A stretch of DNA of 64,000 nucleotides from Sorghum bicolor (Eukaryota; Streptophyta; Magnoliopsida; Poales; Poaceae), in assembly GCF_000003195.3 (NCBI RefSeq), contig NW_018396406.1, positions 320,015 to 384,014 of the forward strand, in the 5' to 3' direction. Position 1 is the stretch's first letter. Every line of letters starts with the position of its first letter. The position numbers and the translations under genes are program-made. Positions 37,379-49,394 of the stretch are shown piece after piece. The notes under the pieces are model-generated. The model was not told the origin of the DNA, made no database searches, and saw nothing but the letters and a program-made list of their open reading frames with translations.

Positions 37379-37397
37379 CCCCCTACCTGGCGCGCCA
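37379..37397 (-). promoter_or_regulatory. Primer-binding site of Tat element 1
   Basis: Minus strand TGGCGCGCCAGGTAGGGGG, one base after the 5' LTR end. It starts with TGG as tRNA-primed sites do; the tRNA species was not determined. Confidence 0.75.
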
Positions 37398-37398
37398 C

Positions 37399-37861
37399 TG
37401 TCGACGAAAGCTAGTCGGCAGTCTACCTTGGGGTATACCCACTGTAGTAGTTTATCGGCAGACAGGTGCGCAAGCTACGAACTCGATGGTGACGCAAGAC
37501 ACGGACAAGCTTTTTATCTAGGTTCGGCCGCCGTGTGGGCGTAATACCTACATCCTGCGTCTAACTCTATTGGATTGAGTTGAGTTGAGATGAGATGTCT
37601 ATGGGGGGTCCCTTGCCTCTCTTTATATAGTCCAGAGGGTAGGGTTACAGATCTAGAAACTAATCCTAGTCGATTACAATTGCCATAGATAGCATGATAT
37701 CAATTCCTATTCTAACCGACTAGAATCCTGCTTGGTATCCACGTCTTGTTTCCTTGCGCGAGACTCCGGGCAGTTGGATCAAGCCCCGAGTCTTCCTCGT
37801 GATGGACCAAGTCTCCTGGTCCAAGTCTAGCCGTAAGGGTATAGGGGTTTATACCCCCACA
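37399..37861 (-). repeat. 5' LTR of Tat element 1
   Basis: 463 bp, same ends as the 25784 copy. The TATA element CTATATAAAG (minus) is at 37621-37630. Confidence 0.92.
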
Positions 37862-40800
37862 CATGGGGTGCTTCTAGCAGTTCCATCAGGTGTGTCTAAA
37901 TTGATTTCTAAGTATGTTCCATGCAAACCATGCGCCTATCTTGCATCAAGATTAGAACTATCTCCGAACAGACCGAACCAAGCTTCCACCTGAGCCTCTT
38001 CACGAAGGAGTACCATCGGGTGCGTCCAAAATGGTTTCTTAGATTATGGTGCATTAGGTGCAAACCATGCACCTATCTTACATCAAAACTAACACTATCT
38101 CCAAATGGACCAAAGCAAGATTCCATATGACACACATCATCTAGGAGTTCTATTAGGTGTGTCCAAATTGATTTCCGATCATATGGTATTTTCCACGCAA
38201 ACCATGCACGTATCTTGCCTCAAGATTAGCACTGTCTCAAAACAGACCAAACCGAGCTTTCACTTGAGCCTCTTCACCTAGGAGTACCATCGGGTGCTTC
38301 CACAATGATGTCTGACCCTATGGGGCATTAGGCGCAAACCGTGCACCAATCTTGTGCTGAAACTAACATTGTCTCTAAATAGATCAAAGCGAGACTCCAT
38401 ATGAGACACATCATCTAAGAGTTCCATTTGGTGCGTCCAATCTGATTTTTGAGCATATGGTACGTTCCACGCAAACCATGCACCTAACTTACATTAAGAT
38501 TAGCACTATGTCCAAGCAGACCGAACCAAGCTTCCACTTTAGCCTCTTCACCTAGGATTATCATCGGGTGCTTCCACAATGGTTTCTGAGCCTATGGTGC
38601 ATTAGGTGCAAATCGTGCACCTATCTTGCACCGAAACTAACATTGTCCCCGAGCAGACCAAAGCGAGCTTCCATATGACACACATTATCTACGGGTCCTA
38701 TCAGGTGCATCCAAATTGATTTTTGAGCATATGGTATGTTCTATGCAAACCGTGAACCTATCTTGCATCAAGATTTGCACTGTCTCCAAACCAAGCTTCC
38801 ACTTTAGCCCCTTTACCTAGGAGTACCATCGCGTGCGTCCAAAATGGTTTCTTAGCCTATGGTGCATTAGGCACAAACCGTGCACCTATCTTGCACCAAA
38901 ACTAACACTATCTCCAAAGAAACCGAAGTGAGATTCTATATGACACACATCACCTAGGAGTTCTATAGGGTGCTTCCAAATGGATTTCTAAGCATATGGT
39001 ACGTTCCATGCAATTCGGGCACCTATCTTGCATCAAGATTAGCACTAAATCCAAACAAACCAAACTGAGCTTCCACTTGAGCCCCTTTACCTAGGAATAT
39101 CATCGGGTGCATCCAAAATGGTTTCTTAGCCTATGATGCATTAGGCGCAAACCGTGTACCTATCTTGCACCAAAACAAACTGTCTCTAAATAGACCGAAG
39201 CGAGATTCGATATGACACATGTCATCTAGGAGTTCTATTGGGTGCGTCCAAATGGATTTCTAAGCATATCGTATGTTCCATGCAAGCCATGCACCTATCT
39301 TGCATCAAGATTAGCACTATCTTCAAACAGATCGAACTGAGCTTCAACTTGAGCCTCTTCACCTAGGAGTATTATCGGGTGCTTCCATAATGGTTTCTGA
39401 GCTTCCATTAGGTGCCAACCGTGCACCTATGTTGCACCGAAACTAACACTATCTCCAAATAGACCGAAGCAAGATTCCATATGACAGACATCATCTAGGA
39501 GTTCTATCGAGTGTGTCCAAATTGATTTCTAAGCATATGGTATGTTCCATGCAAACCGTACACCTATCTTACATCAAGATTAGCACTATCTCAAAAGAGA
39601 CCAAACCAAGCTTCCACTTCAGCCTCTTCACCTAGGAGTATCATCGGGTGCTTCCACAATAGTTTCTGAGCCTATGGTGCATTAGGTGCAAACCATGCAC
39701 CTATCTTGCATCAAAACTAATATTGTTTCCAAACAGAATGAAGCGAGATTCTATATGACACACATTATCTAGGAGTAGTATCGGGTGCATCGAAATTGAT
39801 TTCCGAGCATATGGTACGTTCCATGCAAATTGTGCACCTATCTTGCATCAAGATTAGCACTATCTCCAAACCGAGCTTCCACTTGAGCCCCATTACCTAA
39901 GAGTACCATCATGTGCGTCCAAAATGTTTCTTAGCCTATGGTGCAATAGGCACAAACTGTGTACCTATCTTGCACCGAAACTAACACTATCTCCAAAGAG
40001 ACCGAAGTGAGATTCTATATGACACACGTCATCTAGGAGTTCTATTGGGTGCTTCCAAATAGATTTCTAAGCATTTGGTACATTCCATGCAATTCATGCA
40101 CCTATCTTTCATCAAGATTAGCACCATCTCCAAACATACCAAACTGAGCTTCCACTTGAGCCCCTTTACCCAGGAGTATCATCGGGTACATCCAAAATGG
40201 TTTCTTAGCCTATGATGCATTAGGCCCAAACTGTGTACCTATCTTGCACCAAAACTAACTGTCTCCAAACAGACCGAAGCGAGGTTCCATATGACACATG
40301 TAATCTAGGAGTTCTATTGGGGTGCGTCCAAATGGATTTCTTAGCATATGGTACGTTCCATGCAAACCGTGCACCCATCTTGCATCAAGATTAGTAGTAT
40401 CTCCAAACAGATCGAACCGACCTTCCACTTGAGCCTCTTCACCTAGGAGTATCATCGGGTGCTTCCACAATGGTTTCTGAGCCTATGGTGCATTATGCGC
40501 AAACCATGCACCAATCTTGCACCTAAACTAACACTGTCTCAAAACAAAGAAGCGAGATTCCATATGACACACATCATCTAGGAGTTCTATCGGGTGCGTC
40601 CAAATTTATTTTTGAGAATATGGTACGTTCCATGCAAACCATACAACTATCTTGCATCAAGATTAGCACTATCTCCAAACAGGCCGAGTCGAGCTTTCAC
40701 TTGAGCCTCTTCACCTAAGAGTACCATTGGGAACGTCCACAATGGTTTTCTGAGCCTATAGTGCACTGGGCACAAACAATGCACCTATCTTGCACCGAAA

Positions 40801-42669
40801 CTAATACTATCTCCAACTGGACCAAAGCGAGATTCCATATGACACTTCACCTAGTAGTTCCATCGGGTGTGTCCAAATTGATTTCTGAGCATATGGTACG
40901 TTCCATGCAAACCATGCACCTATCTTGCATCGAGATTAGCACTATATCGAAACAGACCAAACCGAGCTTTCACTTCAGCCTCTTCATCAATGAGTACCAT
41001 CGGGCGCTTCCACAATGGTTTCTGACCCTATGGTGCATTAGGCGCAAACCGTGCACCTATCTTGCACTGGAACTAACATTGTCTCTAAATAGACCAAGCG
41101 AGACTCCATATGACCCACATCATCTAAGATTTCTATTGGGTTTGTACAAATTGATTTCTAAGCATATGGTATGTTCCGAGCATACTGTACATTCCATGCA
41201 AACTGTTCAATAAATCACGCGTCAATATTAGCACTATCTCCAAACCGAGCTTCCACTTGAGCCCCTTTACCTAGGAGTAATATCACGTGCGTCCAAAATG
41301 GTTTCTTAGCCTATGGTGCATTAGGCACAAACCTTGTACCTATCGTGCACCAAAACTAACACTATCTCCAAAGAGACCGAAGTGGGATTCTATATGACAC
41401 ATGTCATCTAGGAGTTCTATTGGGTGCTTCCAAATAGATTTCTAAGCATATGGGATGTTCTATGCAATTCGTGCACCTATCTTGCATCAAGATTATCACT
41501 ATCTCAAAACCGAGCTTCCACTTGAGCCCCTTTACCTAGGAGTACCATTGCGTGCGTCCAAAATGGTCAAATCGTGTACCTATCTTGCACCGAAACTAAC
41601 ACTTTCTCCACACAGACTGAAGTGAGATTCTATATGACACACATCATCTAAGAGTTCTATTGGGTGCTTCTAAATAGATTTCTAAGCATATTGTACGTTC
41701 CATGCAATTCGTGCACCTATCTTGCATCAAGATTAGCACTATATCCAAATAAACCAAACTGAGCTTCCACTTGAGCCTCTTTACCCAGGAGTTTAATCGG
41801 ATGCATCCAAAATGGTTTCTTAGCCTATGATGCATTAGGCACAAACCGTGTACCTATCTTGCACCAAAACTAACTCTGTCTCCAAACAGACCGAAGCGAG
41901 ATTCCATATGACACATGTCATCTAGGAGTTCTATTGGGGAGCGTCCAAATGGATTTCTTAGCATATGGTATGTTCCATTCAAACCGTGCACCTATCTTCC
42001 ATCAAGATTAGCACGATCTCCAAACAGATCGAACCGACCTTCGACTTGAGCCTCTTCACCTAGGACTATTATCGGGTGCTTCCATAATGGTTTCCGAGCC
42101 TATGATGCATTAGGCGCAAACTGTGTACCTATCTTACACCAAAACTAACACTGTCTCCAAACAGACCAAAGCGAGATTCCATATGACACATGTCATCTAG
42201 GAGTTCTATTGGAGTGCGTCCAAAAGGATTTCTTAGCATATGGTATGTTCCTTACAAACCGTGCACCTATCTTGCATCAAGAATAGCACTATCTCCAAAC
42301 AGATCGAACCGACCTTCCACTTGAGCCTCTTCACCTAGGATTATCATCGGGTGCTTCCATAATGGTTTCTGAGCCTATAGTGCATTATGCGCAAACCATG
42401 CACCAATCTTGCACCTAAACTAACACTGTCTACAAACAGATTGAAGCGAGATTCCATATGACACACATGATCTAGGAGTTCTATCGGGTGCGTCCAAATT
42501 GATTTCCGAGAATATGGTACGTTCCATGCAAACCGTACACCTATCTTGTATCAAGATTAGCACTATCTCCAAATAGACCGAACTGAGTTTTCACATGAGC
42601 CTCTTCACCTAGGAGTACCATCGGGAACTTCCACAAAGATTTTTGAGCCTATGGTGCACTGGGCACAAA

Positions 42670-42965
42670 CCATGCAACTATCTTGCACCGAAACTAATAC
42701 TATCTCCAACTAGACCGAAGCGAGATTCCATATGACGCACTTCGTCTAGTAGTTCCGTTGGATGCATCTACAGTTCCATCGGGTTTGTCCAAATTGATTT
42801 CTGAGCATATGGTATGTTCCATGCAAACCGTGCACCTATCTTGCATCAAGATTAGAATTATCTCCAAACAGAACCAAGATTCCACTTGAGCCTCTTCACC
42901 AAGGAGTACCATCGTGTGTGTCTAAAATAGTTTCTTTGCCTGTGGTGCATTAGGCACAAACCCTG
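42670..42965. repeat. 6-mer HOR variant, left part, split by Tat element 2
   Basis: A and B lie here and C-D-E-F at 56824-57374. Without the insertion the unit is about 842 bp. The following A (57375) is a G/A chimera (CTAAACTAACACTATCTCC then CAACTGGACTG). Confidence 0.7.
42961..42965. repeat. Target-site duplication, left copy, Tat element 2
   Basis: CCCTG before the LTR; the right copy at 56824-56828 is CCGTG, one mismatch. It occupies monomer positions 133-137. Confidence 0.7.
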
Positions 42966-43682
42966 TGTTGACACCATTTTTGGACACGTACCCAGGATCG
43001 GTAGAGTGTAGATCGGCAAGATAGGGCAACAGTAACTGGTCTGCAGGAGAGTTGCCGATGAGGATGGTTACCGATGAGGAGGCAGCCAAATGTGGTTAAG
43101 TCCATGGGTGGTGATGTGTTTATGCCGATGACCAGCATTAACCTTTGCCGATGGCTACGATGGAGAGTCTGCCGATGATGCGGAAGGAAGTCTTTAAGGT
43201 TGTCGATTGGTCTATGGTGGCGTCCCAGTTTGTCACAGGAGGATAGTTTTATGTTTTCCTTAGTTGTTTAAATCGTGTTGTGTATGGATTCTGTTTAATT
43301 TGGAATTCGAGTCCTAGTCGTGTCTGGTTGTAGCTCCTTGAGCAGGGTATAAATGTAGATCCTAGGGCCTTGTAATCGAGAGATCTATCAATCAATCAAA
43401 CACAAGTTTTTACTCATATTCCAGCATCTACTTTTTCGACGACTTCGTCATATTTTCCTTTTCCATTACGAGTTCTTAGGAGTTCGTCGACTTAAGCTCG
43501 GCATATTCTCAAGTTCCGCGTGAATACCTCTTGGCCGTGGCATCCGGGCGCATCGCTGTTGTCGGGACCAAAGTATTCGAGTTATCACCTTTGCCGATAG
43601 TAAGGTCAAATCGGCTGGCACGCCTTAACGTTTGAATCGGGTACTAGCCCTTTGTGTTTGCAGATAAGCTTTTGCATAAACA
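42966..43682 (+). repeat. LTR a (5' LTR) of Tat element 2
   Basis: 717 bp, TGTTGACACC...GCATAAACA. A TATA element TATAAAT lies at 43348-43354 and a TCAATCAATCAAAC run follows downstream. Confidence 0.92.
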
Positions 43683-43689
43683 CATCTTT

Positions 43690-43707
43690 TGGCACGCCCG
43701 GTGGGAC
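43690..43707 (+). promoter_or_regulatory. Primer-binding site of Tat element 2
   Basis: TGGCACGCCCGGTGGGAC, 7 bp after the LTR end. TGG start and position fit; the priming tRNA was not identified. Confidence 0.7.
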
Positions 43708-43729
43708 TAGATTCAAGATCAAGATCGAC

Positions 43730-45398
43730 ATGTCAACTATTGAGTTTGATCAGGAGAATGTTATCCCTGTGACGGAAGCCAATCTCAAGGATGAGTAGAA
43801 GCAAGCTATTGCGAAAGCCATCGAGAATTACAAGCAGCAATGTTTGAGATCCTTCAGTATCAACAGGAGCGGTGAAGTGATCCAGAAGGAAGCACTGCCG
43901 ATGCCTCAACAGGTTACCTTTGATGCCAATTCTGGTAAACTTCAAGACATGGTTGATAATGCTATTAACCGTGCTTTGATCAATCAAGCTGGTGTGCTGT
44001 CCAATACGGTTTTCAATGCCGTGGCTAGAACTTTTAAGGAAGGACAGTTGCCACTAAATTATGTGGGGCCTTCTCACCATCAGCCAGGATCACCGGTGGT
44101 CACAGCTCCATCGGCTGCTACAGCCGCTGCGGGCACAGAAACTGCTGTTCCTCCAAGCACGTTAGGAGTCACTAATGCACAATGTCAGGACCAGTCCCTC
44201 CTCCTAAGTGGTTGGGTTTCGGTATGCCTCCGGAATACTTGTTGAAGATACCTGGCACGTCTCAGGTGGCTGATATGAGAGGCAAGGCTCGTATGGCATC
44301 GGTACCCCCAAATATGCCGATGAATTAGAGTCCCCGTATACTACAACCACTACTGCAAGGCCTTACACTAGGAATTCTCAAGCTCCAACGTTCTAGATGC
44401 CTAACACATCGGCGGACTCAATGCTGATGCAACAGAGGTTTATGACTCAGCCAGGGTATGTCAATTCAATGATGATGCCCAATTACCAGTCATCGGCAGG
44501 ACCTATGCCGATGAATGCCAATAGCGGATGGCTTGGGCAGCAAGTCTTTCCGCAAATGCCCCAACAGAATCATCAGGCTATAGGGTTTCAACAAGGCCAG
44601 ATCTACCCCGGATTCCAGAATCAAGGGTTGCCCAACCAGCCAGTGAATCCTGGGCAGCAGATCGGCGGACAGCAGATCGGCGGGCAACAGTTTGGCAGAC
44701 AGCAGATTGGTGGCCAAGTGATTAACCCAATGTTCCATGCAGATCGTGCACCGCAAAGACACGTGGAAGCTTACCAGCAGATGCCAGATCCGCAACCGCC
44801 TCATCGGCAAGATGCCGATGCTTATTGGGCCGATAAGATCGCTGAAGTAATGAGAGACCAGTTTGGGATAAAACCCAAAGTCAATACTTACTCTTATCGG
44901 ACACCGTATCCTCCTGCATATGATTTAATCCCACTTCCAAATCGGTACAAAGTGCCGGATTTTACTAAGTTTTCTGGGCAGGACGATACATCAACCATGG
45001 AGCATGTCAACAGGTTCATCATCCAATGCGGAGAAGCTGCCAACAGGGACGAGTTAAGGGTTCGCCTGTTCTCGTCATCATTATATGGATCGGCCTTCAC
45101 TTGGTTTATATCACTACCTCCCAATTCAGTGATTACTTGGGCCGACCTAGAGAAACAATTCCACAAATACTTCTTTTCTGGAGTCCATGAGAAGATCACC
45201 GATTTGGTCAAATTGAAGCAACGCAATGATGAATCGGTTGAAAGTTTTGTGCAGAGGATACGGGAGGTCAAGAACAAATGTTATAGTTTGGTTTTGGACG
45301 ATCGGCAGCTAGCCAATTTAGCTTTCCAGGGTTTGTTGCCCCACATCAGGGACAAATATGCATCTCAGGAGTTCGAAAGCTTAAGTCATTTGGTGTAG
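43730..45398 (+). pseudogene. gag of Tat element 2
   Basis: ATG at 43730 opens MSTIEFDQENV; a TAG at 43796 interrupts it and the frame goes on to about 44245. A frameshift between 44200 and 44396 moves coding into the frame of 44397-45398. That part holds a Gln/Gly-rich tandem stretch (GGQQIGGQQFGRQQ) and a retrotransposon gag domain (VNRFIIQCGEAAN, FTWFISLPPNSVITW, QKF-type helix region with VESFVQRIREVK). A TAG at 45396 (likely from CAG) separates it from the downstream gag/protease part in the same frame. Confidence 0.8.
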
Positions 45399-47312
45399 AG
45401 AATTTCTGATCAAGATATCAAGCCTTTTGAGCCCAAGAGAGCATGGAATAAAAAGGTATCATTTGTGGATGAAGCGGCAAGCTCGGACTCTGATGAAGAA
45501 CCAGTCATCGGCTTGGCAAAATGGGTAAAGAATAAGAAGCCAATGTCTTGTCCTTTTGGGCACAAAGAGCCAGAGAAGTTTGCATTTGACATCACTAAGG
45601 CCGATAGGATATTTGACTTTCTACTTCAGGAGGGTCAGATCAAATTGTCACCCAATCATGTAATCCCTTCGGCTGAAGAATTAAAAAGGATGAAGTACTG
45701 CAAATGGCACAATGCAACTTCTCACAGCACCAAAGAGTACAAAGTTTTTAGACAACAGTTGCAATCGGCTATAGAATCTGGAAGGATCAAATTCGACAGC
45801 TCTAAAGCTCAGAAGCCGATGAATATTGATCAACATCCTTTCCCAACAAACATGCTGGATGCTAAGGGAAAGGCCAAGGTCTTAACATCGGAAGCAGCTG
45901 AAAGAAGTGCATCGGTGGATCCTCAGCACCAGATCACCACTACCGATGCGAAAGGAAAAGGCTTGATCCAGGAGGGAACTAACTCAGGAAGGCCTCCCCG
46001 ATCCGGTATTGTAATAGCTCACAGAAGGCCTCGGGAAACTTGGCAGCAACGTGAGGATCGGTATCGGCGCCAGCAAGAGGACTATCGTAGGGAAGAAGAA
46101 AGACGCCGACAGGAGTGGAATCGGCATAGAGATCACTGGAATTGTCCGTTCTTCATCCATTGTTGGGAGGAAAATATCAAGCTTCCTACTGTCAGAGATT
46201 GTCCTGAGTGCAATGGTTATGATCGGTATGACAGATCCGACCGACGCTATCGCGATGATGATCGGCGATTCAATGGGCCGATTTGGGGGAAAGCGTCCGT
46301 TCATGATCGACTGGGGGGCAGGCTCAGTGTGCACGACAGGCTCGGTGATTGTGTTGAATATTTTCCCAGCAACCAGGAAGAACTTGAAGAGATGGCTAAT
46401 GCGCGGGTTCCCGATGAGTTCATCTTCTGCAGGGACGCCAATACTTATCGGATGGAGTCAAGGGAAAATCATCGCCTATCGGTAAGGCAGCCGCAACTTC
46501 CTCCATGGTGTCCAGAGGGGTTGACCAGGACACAGAAGAGAAGACTGCAGCGCGAGAGGCGAGAGGAGTTAAGCAAGGGCGAGAACTCTGGTCAACCTAG
46601 GGATCAACAATCGGATCCTAAGGGGAAAGGGCCATCGGCAGATGTCAACGTGGTATTTATGTTGCCGATGGAATTCCTTGCGCCGTCCAGCGATGATGAG
46701 TTGGAGTTTTCCGACCAGATAGCTCAGTTGGCTCTGGATCCGATGACAGCTATCTTCGAGAAGCCTGCCGATGATGAGAGGCAACATCTTAAGGCTCTGT
46801 TTGTCAAAGGAAGGGTTGAAGGTCAACCGATGACCAAGATTTTAATTGATGGTGGGGCTGCTATCAACATCATGCCATATGCAGTGTATCGGAAGCTTGG
46901 AAAAGGAGATCAGGACCTGACCAAGACCGATATGATGCTCAAGGACTTCGAGGGCAATGTATCCCCAGTTAAAGGAGCTATCTGCGTAGATTTGACCATC
47001 GGTAGCAAAACCTTGCCGACGACCTTCTTTGTGATCAGTGGAAAAGGGGCTTACAATCTTCTGCTAGGAAGAGATTGGATTCATGCCAATTGTTGCATCC
47101 CATCTACAATGCACCAGTGCTTGGTCCAGTGGGTGGGTGACAAGATTGAAATTGTCCCGGGAGACTCTTCATATGTTATTGCATCGACGGAAGCGGACAC
47201 CTATGAAAGGACAAGGTGTATTTCAGGAGAAGCTTGGGAAAAGGATTTCCTCAAGGTTGCCAATTATGAAATTCCACCGATCCAAGCAGTCGGTTCTGAG
47301 GATGGTTTTTAA
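45399..47312 (+). pseudogene. gag C-terminus and protease of Tat element 2
   Basis: Long open frame (615 codons from 45465). It has Cys/His clusters (CKWHNATSHSTKEY; later C-P-F-F-I-H-C...C-P-E-C), a highly charged Arg/Glu/Asp segment, then the aspartic protease ILIDGGAAINIMPYAVYRKL with D-G-G intact and the later LLLGRDWIH motif. The frame itself is undamaged over this length. It is cut off from gag by the 45396 stop and from RT by a frameshift near 47312. Confidence 0.82.
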
Positions 47313-48611
47313 TGGATAGGTTCGCCGATAATGGAAAATTTGGCCAGGGGTTCACATCGGCCGATGATTTAGTAGAAGTAGATATAGGTAGTGGTGATAA
47401 ACCTAGACCTACTTTTATTAGTGCTAAGTTAAGTCCTGAGTGTAAGTAGCAGTTAACTGATTTGTTAAAGGAATATAAAGATTGCTTTGCTTGGGATTAT
47501 ACTGAGATGCCTGGTTTGGACCGATCAATTGTTGAACATCCGTTACCTATCAAGCCTGGATTTTGGCCACATCAGCAGCCGGCTCGCCGATGTAATCCTA
47601 ATATTCTCCCTGATATTAAGGCCGAAATCACCAAACTTATTGAAGCTAAGTTTATTCGGCAGTGTCGGTATGCCGAATGGATTTCCAATGTTGTTCCGGT
47701 CTACAAGAAGAACGGGAAGCTTCGGGTCTGCATTGATTTCAGGAATCTCAATAAAGCTACGCCGATGGATGGATACCCAATGCCACTGCCGATCTGCTGT
47801 TTGACGCCGTGGCTGGGCATCAGATTATTAGCTTTATGGATGGCAATGCAGGATATAATCAAATATTCATGGCTGAAGAAGATATCCCAAAGACCGCATT
47901 CAGATGCCCTGGTCATGTTGGATTGTTTGAATGGATAGTTATGACCTTTGGCTTAAAGAATGCTGGTGCTACTTATCAAAGGGCCATGAATTTTATATTT
48001 CATGAGTTCATCGGCAAGCTGGTGGAGATTTATATTGATGATGTGGTGGTTAAGTCTGGAGATTTCACAAAGCATCTTGCCGATTTGCGAAAGGTGTTGG
48101 AATGCACAAGGAAGCATGGTTTGAAAATGAATCCCAATAAGTGTGCATTTGGTGTATCGGCAGGATAATTTCTTGGTTTTATGGTGCACCGACGGGGGAT
48201 TGAAATTAGTCAAAGATCCATTGATGCCATTAATAAGATAGTGGCCCCTACCAACAAGACCGAGCTCCAGTCCTTGATCGGCAAGGTAAATTTTATCAGA
48301 AGGTTTATATCTAATTTGTCTGGTAAAATTCGTGCTTTCAGTCCTCTCCTTAAGCTAAAGGCCGATCAAGAGTTTGTTTGGGGGAAGGAACAACAGTTGG
48401 CTCTGGATGAAATCAAGAATTATTTAGTGAATCCTCCAGTTCTAATTCCACCCTAGCAAGGGAAGCCCTTCAGATTGTATTTGTCTACCGATGGGATGGT
48501 TATCGGTTCGGCTTTAATTCAAGAATTTGAAGGGAAAGAACGCGTAATTTATTACTTAAGCAGAAGGTTGATTGATGCTGAAACCAGGTATTCGCTATTG
48601 AAAAGCTATGC
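47313..48611 (+). pseudogene. Reverse transcriptase of Tat element 2
   Basis: Contains PVYKKNGKLRVCIDFRNLNK, then after a frameshift near 47797 SFMDGNAGYNQIFMAEED, MTFGLKNAGATYQRAM and the catalytic YIDD box (48031-48042). Stops: TAG 47447, TAA 48166, TAG 48454. Another frameshift near 48598 leads into the RNase H frame. All catalytic motifs remain legible despite these breaks. Confidence 0.82.
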
Positions 48612-49394
48612 TTGTGCCTGTATTTCTCCTGTACCAAGTTAAGACACTACCTGCTATCGGCCGAATGCACTGTTATTTGCCAAGATGACGTGGTCCGGTA
48701 CATGCTGTCTATGCCGATTATGAGTGGCAGGATCGGTAAATGGATTTTGGCGCTGTCGGAATTCGATCTGCGTAACGAATCGGCTAAGGCAGTTAAGGGA
48801 CAGATTATGGCCGATTTTGTAACTCAACATTGCGGTACAGTGGAGGCTTTGGAAATTGTGCCTTGGACGCTTTTCTTTGATGGATCCACATGTGACCGGG
48901 GGGCAGGAATCGGTATAGTATTAATTTCCCCTCGGGGGAGGAAGTATGAGTTTTCCTTGCCGATTGTTGCCACGTCGACGAATAATCAGGCTGAGTATCA
49001 AGCTTTAATAAAGGGATTGGAATTGTTGAGGGAAGTTCATGCTGATGTTGTTGAGGTCTTCGGAGATTCTATGTTGGTTATAAATCAATTGGCTGGAAGC
49101 TATGAATGCCGAAGTGAAGTTCTCATAACTTATTACGAGCGGAGTATGCAATTATTGAAGGAATTCAAGGATTTCCGATTAGAGTATGTTCCTCGATTGC
49201 ATAATGAAGAGGCCAATCGGTTGGCTCAGCATGCCTCGGGATATCAGCCTATGATTGATGCAATATCGGCAATTGGTGACGATGATTGGAGAAAAGAAAT
49301 CGTTGATTATTTGAAAGATCCATCCAAGAGAGTTGAAAGGCGAGTTCGGTTTCAAGCCACCAAGTATGTGCTCCTCGAAGATGAATTGTACTAG
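48612..49394 (+). pseudogene. RNase H (archaeal-type) of Tat element 2
   Basis: 260-codon frame with WTLFFDGSTCDRGAGIGIVL, STNNQAEYQALIKGLELL, EVFGDSMLVINQL and LHNEEANRLAQHASGY, giving the D-E-D-D acidic set of RNase HI and fitting the extra RNase H known in the plant Tat lineage. It ends at a TAG (49392) that is followed in frame by integrase. Confidence 0.82.

Larger units (their letters stand above)
25784..37861 (-). mobile_element. Tat-lineage Ty3/gypsy retrotransposon 1 (12.1 kb, decayed)
   Basis: Complete element with two 463-bp LTRs, 5-bp target-site duplication, PBS next to the 5' LTR and a G-rich tract next to the 3' LTR. On the minus strand gag, protease, RT, archaeal-type RNase H and integrase run from 37077 to 31039. 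An antisense spliced gene occupies 27462-30708. Long 3' space with an extra antisense gene, and an extra RNase H, are typical of the plant Tat lineage (RIRE2-like). LTRs differ at about 27 of 463 positions (5.8%, counted by eye), roughly 2.3 million years at the commonly used grass LTR rate. Many stops and frameshifts show it is inactive. Confidence 0.88.
37862..42965. repeat. Satellite block IV (diverged, grading into 8-mer HOR)
   Basis: Resumes in the A monomer interrupted at 25783, then runs B (~37930), X, Y, Z, W, V, U (~38755, with the 9-bp deletion), C (~38885), D, E, F. The order found in block III is thus continued with D and E present, giving a unit of at least 14 monomers. Further U-type monomers lie near 39860, 41232 and 41505. 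From about 41850 (E-F-E-F-G-H-A-B) the variants match the homogeneous 8-mer type. It ends in a B monomer at the next insertion. No gene is seen. Confidence 0.85.

Noticed and set aside
45984..46485. Overlapping 116- and 144-codon ORFs within gag of Tat element 2
   Set aside because: Both are alternate-frame shadows of the charged gag region in the real 45399-47312 frame.
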